NCBI RefSeq assembly: GCF_001422245.1
Contig: NZ_LMMM01000002.1
Span: 124,855 to 188,854 of the forward strand
Direction: 5' to 3'
DNA: 64,000 nt
DNA from: Rhizobium sp. Leaf262
Lineage (GTDB): Bacteria; Pseudomonadota; Alphaproteobacteria; Rhizobiales; Rhizobiaceae
This document shows positions 9,589 through 17,866 of the stretch, one piece after another. The notes below the pieces were generated by a model. The model was not told where the DNA came from. It saw nothing but the letters and a program-made list of their open reading frames with translations, and did no database searches. Position 1 is the first letter of the stretch. The number at the start of each line of letters is the position of its first letter. Position numbers and translations under genes: made by a program.

Positions 9589-9933
9589 ATGATGAGCGAA
9601 GAGATCAGCTACGCCGATTTCGAAAAGGTCGATATTCGTGTCGGCACCATCATCGAGGCCGAGCCTTTTCCGGAAGCGCGCAAGCCGGCATTCAAGATCA
9701 AGATCGATTTCGGCCCCGAGATCGGTATCAAGAAATCTTCCGCCCAGATCACCGTGCATTATACGCTGGAAACTCTGGTCGGACGACAGGTCCTTGGCGT
9801 CGTCAACTTTCCACCCCGCCAGATCGGCCCGTTCCGCTCCGAAGTCCTGACGCTCGGCTTTGCCGACAAGGACGGCGCCATCGTTCTCGCCGCTGTGGAG
9901 CAGGCTGTTCCCAATGGGGAAAAGATGTGCTGA
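9589..9933 (+). CDS. csaA: tRNA-binding domain protein CsaA
   Basis: The 114 residues form a single OB-fold tRNA-binding domain like CsaA, a small dimeric protein reported to bind tRNA and to have chaperone activity related to protein export. The family opening [29 protein letters not shown] is complete, as are [10 protein letters not shown] and [24 protein letters not shown] at 9579-9584 precedes two adjacent ATG codons. The second (9592) has the better spacing, so the protein may be one residue shorter. It follows proC by nine bases and is probably the last gene of a YbjN gene-proC-csaA operon. Confidence 0.93.
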   Translation: MMSEEISYADFEKVDIRVGTIIEAEPFPEARKPAFKIKIDFGPEIGIKKSSAQITVHYTLETLVGRQVLGVVNFPPRQIGPFRSEVLTLGFADKDGAIVLAAVEQAVPNGEKMC

Positions 9934-9962
9934 CACGAATTTCACCAGCACGCGCCCGTCAG

Positions 9963-11342
9963 TTAAGCGGGAATTTTCACGATCACACGCAAGCCGCCTA
10001 ATGGGCTGTCATCCAGCGTCACGTCGCCGCCATGGCTTCTTGCGATGTCGCGTACGATGGACAGGCCAAGCCCCGTGCCTGACGCGTTGAGATTGCGGGC
10101 TTCGTCCAGACGGTAAAACGGCTTGAACACGTCTTCGCGGGACTGTTCCGGTATGCCCGGGCCGTCGTCATCGAATGTCAGCGTGATCGACCTTGGCGCA
10201 CGGTGCGCTTCGACGTTGAGCGTGCTGGCATAGCGATGGGCGTTGGCGGCCAGATTACCGATCAGCCGCGCAAAAGCGTTGGGCCGCACGGGCAATTCCG
10301 TTACACCGTTCAAGGCATAACTGAAGCTTTTGCCGCACATCAGGAAATCGTTTTTAAAGCGGTCGAAGAGCGGAGCCAGCTCCAGAGTGCCCATGCTTTC
10401 CTCGGCGTCGTCGCGCGCGAAGGCAAGATAGGCTTCCAGCATGGACTGCATGTCGTCCACGTCCTTGTCCAGCCCTTCCAAATCCGGGTTGTCTCCGGCC
10501 AGCGCAAGCTGAAGCTTGAATCGGGTGAGAATGGTGCGCAGATCGTGGCTGACGCCATTCAGCATGGCGGTTCGTTGTTCCATCTGTCGCTCTATGCGTT
10601 CCCGCATCAGAATGAAGGCGAGACCGGCGCGACGGACCTCATCCGCGCCTCTTGGCGAATAGGCGGTGCTCTTCTGGCCGCGACCGAAGCTTTCAGCGGC
10701 TTTCGCCAGCGCCAGAATGGGCCTGATCTGACCGCGAAGGAATAGAATGGATATTCCAAGCAGGACCAGCGACGCACCGCCCATCCAGACGAGGAAGATG
10801 TGGGTATTGGAAGCATAGGCCTGGTTGCGGCGGGTGAAGACGCGCAGGGTCTTGTCGTCCAGCTGAATGCGGATTTCAACGAGGGAGCCATTGCCGAACG
10901 TATCCAGCCAGAAGGGCTTGCCAATCTGCTGCTGGATCTGGTCGGCCAGGATCGTGTCGAGAATGGAGAAGAAGGGTTGGGCGCGCGGCTCCGGCAAATC
11001 CTGCTTGGGTTCGATATAGATACTGAGGTCAAGGCGTTCGCGGGCGATGCGGATGACCCGCTGATAATCGTCCTCTTCAGGGTCGGTTTCCAGCAGTTCG
11101 ATGATGGCGGCGATATCGCGGGTCACGGCGGCGGAAAGGCGTTCCGTCACCATCTGCCAGTGGCGTTCCATGAAAACGGCGGCGACGACGACCTGCAAAA
11201 GCACCATCGGCAGAATGATGATGAGCAGCGAGCGGGTATAGAGGCCGGTCGGTAGCCAGTGGCGAAGCCAGCGGACGGAAAATCGCCAGGCGCGGGCAAC
11301 CGCGTTGTTTTTCGCAACATTCCTGAAGTCGAGGCTCGCCAT
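9963..11342 (-). CDS. EnvZ-type sensor histidine kinase
   Basis: This is a membrane sensor kinase of 459 residues. Transmembrane segments lie at about 38-58 and 182-203, with a periplasmic domain between them, then HAMP (about 204-256). The dimerisation/phosphoacceptor domain has His266 in GVSHDLRT, and the ATPase domain has an N box (NLAANAHRYA), G1 (DDDGPGIP, about 391-398) and G2 (GTGLGLSI, about 422-429). The residue after the H-box LRT is Ile instead of the usual Pro, as in other alphaproteobacterial EnvZ-like kinases. The response regulator gene ends about 40 bases upstream on the same strand, so the pair is likely cognate. The stimulus is unknown. Confidence 0.93.
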   Translation of the reverse strand: MASLDFRNVAKNNAVARAWRFSVRWLRHWLPTGLYTRSLLIIILPMVLLQVVVAAVFMERHWQMVTERLSAAVTRDIAAIIELLETDPEEDDYQRVIRIARERLDLSIYIEPKQDLPEPRAQPFFSILDTILADQIQQQIGKPFWLDTFGNGSLVEIRIQLDDKTLRVFTRRNQAYASNTHIFLVWMGGASLVLLGISILFLRGQIRPILALAKAAESFGRGQKSTAYSPRGADEVRRAGLAFILMRERIERQMEQRTAMLNGVSHDLRTILTRFKLQLALAGDNPDLEGLDKDVDDMQSMLEAYLAFARDDAEESMGTLELAPLFDRFKNDFLMCGKSFSYALNGVTELPVRPNAFARLIGNLAANAHRYASTLNVEAHRAPRSITLTFDDDGPGIPEQSREDVFKPFYRLDEARNLNASGTGLGLSIVRDIARSHGGDVTLDDSPLGGLRVIVKIPA

Positions 11343-11383
11343 GGTCCCGCCTATTCGCTTTGGCCCGCAACAGACGCAGGTCT

Positions 11384-12097
11384 TTAATCGACGCTCAGAC
11401 GGTATCCGATGCCGCGCACGGTCTGCAAGTAAACAGGATTGGCCGGATCGTCCTCGATCTTGCGACGAAGCCGGTTGATCTGCACATCGATGGTGCGCTC
11501 CCCGACATCGGCCTCGGCATCGACCAGTTCGTGGCGCGGTATCGTGTCACCGGCGCGCAATGCAAACAGCAGCATGATCTCCTGTTCGCGATCCGTCAGG
11601 CGAATGACCTCTGCGCCACGCCGCAGTTCCTTGCGGGGCACGGAGAAATTATAAGGCCCGAAAATGATCTGCTCGATCTTCGGCGTATCGGGCGATGCAT
11701 TGCGCCGCAGAATGTTGTTGATACGCAGCACCAGTTCCCGCGGATCGAAGGGCTTGGGCAGATAATCATCCGCACCAGCCTCCAGGCCAGCAATGCGGGC
11801 GTCCGCTTCAGAGCGGGCTGTCAGCAGAATGACCGGAACGGATTTGTTTTCGTTGAGCGAGCGTGTCAGCGACAGGCCGTTTTCGCCAGGCATCATCACA
11901 TCGAGAATGAGCAGGTCGAAACGGATGCCGAGCATCTTGCGGCGGGCTTCGGCGGCATCGGCAGCAGCGGTAATACGGTAACCCTTGTCACCCAGAAACC
12001 GTTGCAGCAGATCGCGGATACGCGCGTCGTCGTCGACGATCAACAGGTGAGGGGCGTCGTCTTCCGCCAGTGGCTGTTTAGGTGCACCGCTCGGCAT
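11384..12097 (-). CDS. OmpR-family response regulator
   Basis: The 237 residues hold a receiver domain (about 17-130) with the acidic pocket VDDD, phosphoacceptor Asp66 in LLILDVMMPG, the Thr in LLTARS and the Lys in DDYLPKPFDP. A winged-helix DNA-binding domain follows (about 145-235) with DREQEIMLLFALRAGDTI and the recognition-helix region VGERTIDVQINRLRRKIE. It is the middle gene of a MarR/regulator/kinase operon: its start is three bases from the MarR stop, and the kinase follows. The target genes cannot be read from this sequence. Confidence 0.95.
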   Translation of the reverse strand: MPSGAPKQPLAEDDAPHLLIVDDDARIRDLLQRFLGDKGYRITAAADAAEARRKMLGIRFDLLILDVMMPGENGLSLTRSLNENKSVPVILLTARSEADARIAGLEAGADDYLPKPFDPRELVLRINNILRRNASPDTPKIEQIIFGPYNFSVPRKELRRGAEVIRLTDREQEIMLLFALRAGDTIPRHELVDAEADVGERTIDVQINRLRRKIEDDPANPVYLQTVRGIGYRLSVD

Positions 12098-12099
12098 GG

Positions 12100-12627
12100 T
12101 TATTCCTTCCCCTCGTTCGAGGATATCTCGGTCATGGCCTTGTCCGTAACCGGGTCGCGCATGCGGGCGAGAAACGCCCGAACGCAGGCGCGGGCCTCCG
12201 GCTGCATATCCTCCAGCGCGCGGTCGATTCGTCGCGATTGCGGTTCGCTCAGCGCCAGCGCCAGTTCGCGGCCCGTCAGTGTAGGGTAGAGCCTGCGCTG
12301 GCGGCGGTCTTCCGGCCCTGCCATCTGGCGAATATATCCGTCATCGATCAATTGCTTGAGCACTCGTGCAAGGCTTTGCTTGGTGATTTGCAACGTGTCC
12401 AGCAAATCGGCCACGGTCATGCCCGGTTGGCGGCAGACGAAATAAACCACGCGGTGGTGTGCCCGCCCATAATCCAGCTTGGATAGAATGACATCAGGGT
12501 CCGACACGAAATCGCGATAGGCAAAGAAAAACGCCTCGATCGTATCGAAGTCGATCTTGCCGTCATCGACATGCGGAAGTGCTGGAGTTTGTTTGACGGC
12601 AGTCTTTTTCATCGACTGGACAGGCAC
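12100..12627 (-). CDS. MarR-family transcriptional regulator
   Basis: The product of 175 residues has a winged-helix core: RVVYFVCRQPGMTVADLLDTLQITKQSLARVLKQLIDDGYI (about 63-103) is the helix-turn-helix, and RRQRRLYPTLTGRELA is the beta wing. The best start is GTG at 12627, because AAGGAA lies 5 bases upstream. An ATG at 12612 would give 170 residues but lacks a ribosome-binding site. The stop is 3 bases before the response regulator start, so this regulator heads the two-component operon and may autoregulate it. The ligand is unknown. Confidence 0.92.
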   Translation of the reverse strand: MPVQSMKKTAVKQTPALPHVDDGKIDFDTIEAFFFAYRDFVSDPDVILSKLDYGRAHHRVVYFVCRQPGMTVADLLDTLQITKQSLARVLKQLIDDGYIRQMAGPEDRRQRRLYPTLTGRELALALSEPQSRRIDRALEDMQPEARACVRAFLARMRDPVTDKAMTEISSNEGKE

Positions 12628-12923
12628 TGTCGTTCCTTCTTATCGTTATCAACCTCCGCCGCGCGGGCTGGTCTCGGGACCTGCCATGACGGCGAATTTT
12701 CCTCTTTCGAACGTCACGTCGCAGAAAATAATCCTAGCCTGCGGTGACGCCGGTGCAGACTATCTGAAAATGTGTGACGCAGGGAGGATGCCCGCAATCA
12801 TTTTCTGTTGCGTTCGATAATATGCCGCTGGTTGAACATCAACGATATTATGATGGCGCAGACCACAAACGCAAAAAGAGCGCGGGCTGGCCGCGCTCTT
12901 GTCATGTCCATTGGTCGCAACGA

Positions 12924-13523
12924 TTACTCGTAAACGTAAACGATCCGGCGTGTGCTTGGCTCGACCAGAACACGGCGGTCGTTGACGCGCACATAGCTGT
13001 ATTCATAGTCGGGAATCGTGACCAGTTCGGCGCTTGCTGGAAGCGTTTCACCAATGGCGACAGAGCCGTCGTAACGCACTGCTTGTGCAGGGTGCTTATC
13101 GATATAGGTGATGACGTTTTCTGGCGGGTTGACTTCGCCAACGCGACCGAGGTTCGGATCGCCCGGATTTGGTTCAGCCTGAACACTGGACGTCTTTTCA
13201 TAGGTGACGACAGGTACGTTGATCTCGGACCGGCGTTCACGCAGGATCACTGGCGAACCTTCGTACATCACATTCAGATAATCGGCATTGGCCCAACCGC
13301 GAAGGCCGTTCACCTCAATGCGGCACCAAGCGCTGCCATCGAGGCAACCATCCAGAACGGCGTCGCTGCCGCGTGTTGCCAGACCGAGTTCGGGGTAATC
13401 TTCGCCTGGGCCAGAGCGCACAGAGATGTCGGAAGCCGTCGTGGCAACCATCGCCGCATTTGCATATCCAGCAAGCAGTGTCAGCGCACCACCGGCGATC
13501 ATAAGTTTCAGCTTCTTGTTCAT
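12924..13523 (-). CDS. Exported SH3-domain protein with DUF1236
   Basis: The 199-residue protein starts at ATG 13523, seven bases after AAGGAG. It has an N-terminal signal peptide (basic MNKKLKL, hydrophobic core, cleavage near YANA-AM at about residue 23). A bacterial SH3 domain follows (about 28-90) with SVRSGPGEDYPELG and WCRIEVNGLRGWANADYL. The C-terminal end (about 145-199) carries a DUF1236-type YVRVNDRRVLVEPSTRRIVYVYE segment. Such proteins are periplasmic or cell-wall associated in Rhizobiales. A role in envelope binding is inferred from the SH3 fold only. A start at 13562 would place the signal peptide internally and is rejected. Confidence 0.88.
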   Translation of the reverse strand: MNKKLKLMIAGGALTLLAGYANAAMVATTASDISVRSGPGEDYPELGLATRGSDAVLDGCLDGSAWCRIEVNGLRGWANADYLNVMYEGSPVILRERRSEINVPVVTYEKTSSVQAEPNPGDPNLGRVGEVNPPENVITYIDKHPAQAVRYDGSVAIGETLPASAELVTIPDYEYSYVRVNDRRVLVEPSTRRIVYVYE

Positions 13524-13735
13524 TTGCCTTACTCCTTTGAAGACTGGGGCAAGAACGCACAAGTTACCGGTCTGTTCCCGTTTTTGTGATGTCTAAAGTT
13601 TCCGCTCGTCTGTTTCGATTGCCAAAGCTCTGAACTTTTATGGACTTTACAATGCCCGATATTCTCTCGGGTTTTATTGTGCGGCCCGATCTGCCGGTCT
13701 ATAGAAAGGCCCTGTTCTAGTGCAAAGGAGAGACC

Positions 13736-14395
13736 ATGGGCAAGTTACAGGCAGGCATCATTCCCGTGACGCCATTTCAGCAGAACTGCACCATTCTCTT
13801 CGATGAAGACACCAAGGAAGGTGTTGTCGTCGACCCCGGCGGGGATGTGGATGTCATCGTCCAGACCGTGACCGAAAACGGCGTTACGCTGAAGGAAATC
13901 TGGTTGACGCACGGTCATCTCGACCATGCGGGCGGCGCCAAGGAGTTGAAGGAAAAACTGTCGCTGCCCATCATCGGTCCGCATGAGGATGATAAGCCGC
14001 TTCTCGAGCGTATAGAAATTCAGGCGCAAACCTACGGCCTTCCCGGCCTGCAAAACGTGCTGCCGGATCGCTGGTTGAAGGATGGTGATACGGTTTCCTT
14101 CGGCGATCACCACTTCGAAGTCTACCATTGCCCCGGCCACGCGCCCGGCCATGTCATTTATTACAACCGCGAACAGGCGTTTGCCCATGTCGGCGACGTG
14201 CTGTTTTCCGGATCCATTGGGCGCACCGATCTTCCGGGCGGCAACCATGCACAGTTGTTGGCCTCTATCCGAGACAAGGTCCTGCCACTGGGCGATGAAA
14301 TCGGCTTTATCTGCGGCCATGGCCCGGGCGGACGTATTGGCGAAGAGCGCCGGACAAACCCTTATTTGCAGGGGATTTATGCGGATCAGAAATAG
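13736..14395 (+). CDS. MBL-fold hydrolase, YcbL/glyoxalase II-like
   Basis: This 219-residue cytoplasmic protein has the metallo-beta-lactamase fold with the metal motif THGHLDHAGG (about 60-69), His in YHCPGHAPGH, Asp in HVGDVLFSGSIGRTD, and a C-terminal ICGHGPGG. The arrangement matches the short YcbL branch of hydroxyacylglutathione hydrolase-like enzymes, which lack the C-terminal glutathione-binding domain of true GloB. A thioester hydrolase role is therefore plausible, but the substrate is uncertain. AAAGGAGA precedes the ATG. The gene stands alone. Confidence 0.9.
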   Translation: MGKLQAGIIPVTPFQQNCTILFDEDTKEGVVVDPGGDVDVIVQTVTENGVTLKEIWLTHGHLDHAGGAKELKEKLSLPIIGPHEDDKPLLERIEIQAQTYGLPGLQNVLPDRWLKDGDTVSFGDHHFEVYHCPGHAPGHVIYYNREQAFAHVGDVLFSGSIGRTDLPGGNHAQLLASIRDKVLPLGDEIGFICGHGPGGRIGEERRTNPYLQGIYADQK

Positions 14396-14467
14396 GTCGT
14401 CAAAACCGATATAACACGTCGTCCTGATGCTTTACCGCTTCAGCGCCTGTCTTTGACAGGTGTGTAG

Positions 14468-14854
14468 TTACGTGGACTCTGATTGGCTACGCCGTCTGAT
14501 CGTGGAGATTTCAGTCAGGAATGCAGCGAAAACCTCGGTGTTTTGACTGTATGTATGCAAATAGTAGTTCTGGCTAAGCACGATCACTGTTTGTTTTATT
14601 GGGGTGTCCTTCGCCGTAGTTTTCACTTTTTCAACGAACTCTGCCAGGCCCGGACACTCTATATTTCGATCTTTCAAGTGGTTCAGCCTGATCGCCCAAA
14701 AGCTCATATCGCCGACTTTGATATCAACTGTTGGACCGAACTGGGTTACGTCTTGCGCCTGTATAATTGCGTCAGAGATGGGGCTCAGACCGTTTCGAAG
14801 CGCGAACTCACCAACTCTCTCCAGAAGATGAGGCAGTTCGTCGTTCGCCGTCAT
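14468..14854 (-). CDS. Hypothetical protein, no recognised family
   Basis: A soluble protein of 128 residues (start ATG 14854, with GGAG close upstream; a TTG at 14872 would lie inside the cspA terminator). It has no signal peptide, no transmembrane segment and no motif I recognise. The sequence begins MTANDELPHLLERVGEFALRNG and has an alpha/beta look: a central strand-rich part (TVDIKVGDMSFWAIRLNHL) and a helical C terminus ending in an Arg/Ser-rich tail. Base composition is more AT-rich than the flanking genes, which hints at acquisition. It lies immediately downstream of cspA on the same strand but behind that gene's terminator. An opposite-strand frame over the same bases (14483-14947) looks less protein-like. 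Confidence 0.55.
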   Translation of the reverse strand: MTANDELPHLLERVGEFALRNGLSPISDAIIQAQDVTQFGPTVDIKVGDMSFWAIRLNHLKDRNIECPGLAEFVEKVKTTAKDTPIKQTVIVLSQNYYLHTYSQNTEVFAAFLTEISTIRRRSQSEST

Positions 14855-14867
14855 ACGCTCCAGCCAA

Positions 14868-14902
14868 ATCAAAAAAACCCGGCATTCCTGCCGGGCTTCA
14901 AC
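14868..14902 (-). terminator. Intrinsic terminator of cspA
   Basis: Read on the minus strand, a GC-rich stem (CCCGGCA paired with TGCCGGG, short loop) is followed by seven T residues. It lies about 25 bases after the cspA stop. Confidence 0.85.
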
Positions 14903-14924
14903 GAGAAAAGAAAATCGTTAGGGA

Positions 14925-15140
14925 TCAGCCATCAATCTGCAGATTGACTGCTTTTGGTCCCTTGCCACGACGATCCGGTTCAGTGTCGAAGCTTACTTTC
15001 TGGTTTTCTGAAAGGGCGGACAGGCCAGAAGCCTGTACGGCAGAGATGTGAACAAAGATATCGGCGCCACCATTGTCTGGCTTGATGAAGCCGAAGCCCT
15101 TGTCGGTATTGAAGAATTTAACGGTGCCAGTCTCGGCCAT
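14925..15140 (-). CDS. cspA: Cold-shock protein, CspA family
   Basis: The protein is a single cold-shock domain of 71 residues. It carries RNP1 (KGFGFI) and RNP2 (DIFVHIS), and it ends in a basic KGPKAVNLQ strand. Such proteins bind single-stranded RNA and DNA and act as RNA chaperones; individual rhizobial paralogues may be constitutive or cold-induced. The opening MAETGTVKFFNTDKGFGFI is typical of alphaproteobacterial Csp proteins. About 440 bases without a gene lie upstream, compatible with the long leader that many csp genes have. A clear terminator follows. Confidence 0.95.
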   Translation of the reverse strand: MAETGTVKFFNTDKGFGFIKPDNGGADIFVHISAVQASGLSALSENQKVSFDTEPDRRGKGPKAVNLQIDG

Positions 15141-15579
15141 GCATCAGGTCCTTTTCGCTCTGCCCGTGTTCAGCTCCAGGCAGCATTACAGTTTTGCCCG
15201 TGAGGGCGTACGGCAGGCAGTTTGATAATTGAGAATGTGGACCTTCGCGTGGAAAGCTTTTGACGTTCTGATCAACGTTATTTTGTCCCCGCCGCCCGGA
15301 GTTTTTTATCTCCGGAGCACTTGTTTTGTAGGCCTTCCCATGCTCGCAACTTGCCCGAACCGCAACAGATTGCTGTGTTTATTTAAAATTGGCAAGCGAA
15401 ACTTTTCGGACAAGCACAACGCTCATCTACCACGGTCAAAGTGGCAAACGTCTGGTCTGGCAGATTTTTTCTCGCGCTTTCGCAGTTGTGAAACGAAAAC
15501 ATCGCTGACGATGGGATTTACGACCCATTTTCGCGTGAAAAAAGTAAAACTTCTCTGAATGTAGAATGTCACAAAGTGC
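15141..15579 (-). promoter_or_regulatory. cspA upstream/leader region
   Basis: No convincing gene lies here. The part next to cspA should contain its promoter and possibly a long structured 5' leader. A small perfect hairpin CCGGAG/CTCCGG with an 8-base T-rich loop is at 15296-15315. The distal part also covers the region downstream of the EamA gene, which has no obvious terminator. Confidence 0.4.
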
Positions 15580-16482
15580 TTATGTTTCGGCGATTATACG
15601 GCTGTTTCGTCGTTTGGAAAGCTCCGGCACGAGTTCGACGAGCAAAATCGCTACAAAAATGATACCGCAGCCGACGTAACCGACCGCCGGAATTGTTTCG
15701 TGCAGGAAGATTGCTGCAAATAGTGCGCCGAAAAGTGCTTCCGAAGACAGGAAGATCGCGGCCTGGGGTGCGGTGGTGTAGCGCTGGCCGATGACCTGCA
15801 AGACGAAGGCAAGCCCTGAAGACACCAGGCCGACATAGAGAATTTCCTTCATGGAGGAAGCGATCGCCGTGGTGTTGATTGGCTCCATGAAAATGCCGAT
15901 CAACATGCTCAGCACCGCGCAGACCGCAAATTGCGTGCAGGACAAGGCCAGTGGCCGGTTGCTCTGCATGACGAAACGGCCAGCAAGCGTGATCTGGATG
16001 GCCCAGAAAAAGGCGCAGCTTATGCTCAACAGATCGCCTGTCGTGAGCCGCGTCACGGCTCCACCCGACAGCAGGAAGATGCCGCACAGCATCATCAGTG
16101 CGCCCGGCCACACGATCCAGTGCGGATGGCGACGATAGACGATCACGGCGATGACTGGCACGAAAATGACGTAGAGGGCGGTCAGAAAGCTGGAATTGGT
16201 CACCGTCGTCGTCAGCAGTCCCACCTGCTGTGTGGTGGCCCCCATGAAAAGGGCAAGTCCGACCCAGACGAAGGTCTTCATCTCGGCAGGGGTAGGGGCT
16301 GACGTCATCCGGCGGCTTTCCATCATGGCGAAGGGCAGGACAGCCAGCGCGGCGATTGCAAAGCGCAGGCCGACGAACCAGAACGGGCCAATGCTTGCCA
16401 TGGCGGTCGATTGCGCCACGAAGCCACCACCCCAGATAGCTGCGGCGAGCAAGAGAACGAGATTGGCCTGAATACGCGTCAT
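15580..16482 (-). CDS. EamA-family (drug/metabolite transporter) permease
   Basis: An inner-membrane protein of 300 residues with about ten transmembrane helices arranged as two EamA repeats (about 5-135 and 148-285). The first helix carries the family block LLLAAAIWGGGFVAQ, and the second repeat shows the usual SSEALFGALFAAIFLHE with its conserved Glu and Pro-rich turn. Substrates of this superfamily range from amino acids to nucleotide derivatives, so none can be assigned. The ATG lies directly behind a structured leader ending in a T-run (16491-16607), which suggests attenuation-type control. Confidence 0.9.
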   Translation of the reverse strand: MTRIQANLVLLLAAAIWGGGFVAQSTAMASIGPFWFVGLRFAIAALAVLPFAMMESRRMTSAPTPAEMKTFVWVGLALFMGATTQQVGLLTTTVTNSSFLTALYVIFVPVIAVIVYRRHPHWIVWPGALMMLCGIFLLSGGAVTRLTTGDLLSISCAFFWAIQITLAGRFVMQSNRPLALSCTQFAVCAVLSMLIGIFMEPINTTAIASSMKEILYVGLVSSGLAFVLQVIGQRYTTAPQAAIFLSSEALFGALFAAIFLHETIPAVGYVGCGIIFVAILLVELVPELSKRRNSRIIAET

Positions 16483-16490
16483 GGGTCACC

Positions 16491-16607
16491 AAAAAAGAAG
16501 GACCCCGCCACCGTGAATGTCGATGTTTTGACGTTGGCTTGATGCCGGGTTTGGCGGTGCTCTACCAATTAAGCACTCAAGCAGCAAGGCGTGGTCCTAA
16601 TGGGACC
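16491..16607 (-). promoter_or_regulatory. Structured 5' leader of the EamA gene, candidate cis-regulatory RNA
   Basis: On the minus strand the leader can form an outer stem: GGACC-A-CGCC (16588-16597) pairs with GGCG-G-GGTCC (16500-16509), nine pairs with one mismatch. A second stem GCTTGA/TCAAGC (16577-16582 with 16537-16542) directly encloses a hairpin GTGCT/AGCAC (16557-16576) that looks like a tRNA D-arm. The outer stem is followed at once by CTTCTTTTTT (16490-16499), a terminator-like ending eight bases before the ATG. The upstream segment GGTCC (16603-16607) can pair instead with the GGACC of the outer stem, giving mutually exclusive folds. I do not recognise a known riboswitch class. 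Confidence 0.5.
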
Positions 16608-16817
16608 GTAGCGATCCATTCATAAATATTTTCCCCTTAGCGCTGCACATTATGTCCTGTTTCGAATTTCTACCAATAGATAGATTCCTATTAAAGCGAG
16701 TATTAAAATTATAACGAGAGAATCTTATCATACCTATTTCTATAGTAGAATTTTTAACCCTCCATTCAGCATTCCCCGGCAGTATTTACTTGTATTTTTT
16801 GTGCGTGCAGGGCTGTT

Positions 16818-17831
16818 ATGACGAGTATTTTAACCAATTCATCAGCGATGGCTGCCCTTTCGACGTTGCGAAAGATTAACGCCGATCTCGCGACCACGCA
16901 GACAAATATTTCAACGGGCTATCGTGTTCAGCAGGCGTCTGATGACGTGGCATACTGGTCGATTGCCACAACCATGCGCTCCGACGAAAAAGCACTTTCA
17001 GCGGTACAGGACGCGATGGGCGTCGGTGCGGCAAAAACCGATGTTGCCTATGCGGGGATGGAGTCTGCCATTGAGCTCGTGTCGGAATTCAAGGCCAAAC
17101 TCGTTCTGGCATCGGAGCCCAGCGCGGACAAGCTCAAGATCAATGACGAGCTGACCAAACTCAAGGAGCAGCTTCGCGCCGTTGCCGGTGGGGCAAGTTT
17201 CAACGGCGAAAACTGGCTTAAATTCGATACGGACGAAGATCCTATACAGATTGGTAATCCGAAGGTCGTGAGCTCATTTGTGCGCGGCGATGACGGCTCG
17301 GTGTTCTTACAGACGATGACGTACGATAAGATCGATTTTCCTGCCTGGCCTTACTCTGATGCGCTGATCGATGATTCATCGGACACCCATGGCGAATTCG
17401 GTATCCTTACTACGGATACGTACGCTTGGAATCTCGGACTTTCCACGGGGTATATGCTGATTCAGGGGAAGGGCAGTGGGACCACCCACACGGGATCGCC
17501 AGCATTGCCACAGGTCGAGATCGGTCTCACCGAAACGACGACCCAGCAAGAGATCGACGATATGATGTCTGTGGTAGAATACATGCTGAGCGATATGCAG
17601 GACAGCGCGGCTAAGATTGGCGCGCTGGGCATGCGCATCGACCTTCAGAACGATTTCGTCGGCAGTCTTCGCGATTCCCTGAAAAGCGGTGTCAGTCGTT
17701 TGGTCGACGCCGACTTGGAGGAGGAGTCAAGCCGCCTGAGTGCTCTGCAAAGCCAGCGGCAGCTTGGCGCTCAATCGCTTTCGATTGCGAATAACAATTC
17801 CCAGACTTTGCTCACCCTGTTTCGTTCGTGA
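16818..17831 (+). CDS. Flagellin (isolated copy)
   Basis: A flagellin of 337 residues. The conserved D0/D1 N terminus (TSILTNSSAMAALSTLRKINADL...NISTGYRVQQASDDVAYWSIATTMRSD) and C terminus (DLEEESSRLSALQSQRQLGAQSLSIANNNSQTLLTLF) flank a variable central domain (about 145-240). Flagellins are exported by the flagellar type III system and polymerise as the filament; rhizobia build complex filaments from several paralogues. AGGG precedes the ATG. No other flagellar gene is in this window, so it is a stand-alone copy. The 200 bases upstream are strikingly AT-rich. The central domain differs in composition from the conserved ends, as expected for the surface-exposed part. Confidence 0.95.
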   Translation: MTSILTNSSAMAALSTLRKINADLATTQTNISTGYRVQQASDDVAYWSIATTMRSDEKALSAVQDAMGVGAAKTDVAYAGMESAIELVSEFKAKLVLASEPSADKLKINDELTKLKEQLRAVAGGASFNGENWLKFDTDEDPIQIGNPKVVSSFVRGDDGSVFLQTMTYDKIDFPAWPYSDALIDDSSDTHGEFGILTTDTYAWNLGLSTGYMLIQGKGSGTTHTGSPALPQVEIGLTETTTQQEIDDMMSVVEYMLSDMQDSAAKIGALGMRIDLQNDFVGSLRDSLKSGVSRLVDADLEEESSRLSALQSQRQLGAQSLSIANNNSQTLLTLFRS

Positions 17832-17866
17832 TTTGAGTGGCGTCCCATATCTGAGGTTGCCTCGCT

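Noticed and set aside
14483-14947. A 154-codon plus-strand frame opposite the orphan gene at 14468
   Set aside because: It runs through the cspA terminator and into cspA, and its composition is unlike a soluble or membrane protein.
16500-16597. A tRNA gene or tRNA remnant on the minus strand
   Set aside because: Only a D-arm-like hairpin is present. There is no anticodon arm, no T-arm GTTCGA and no CCA end, so I list it as a structured leader instead.
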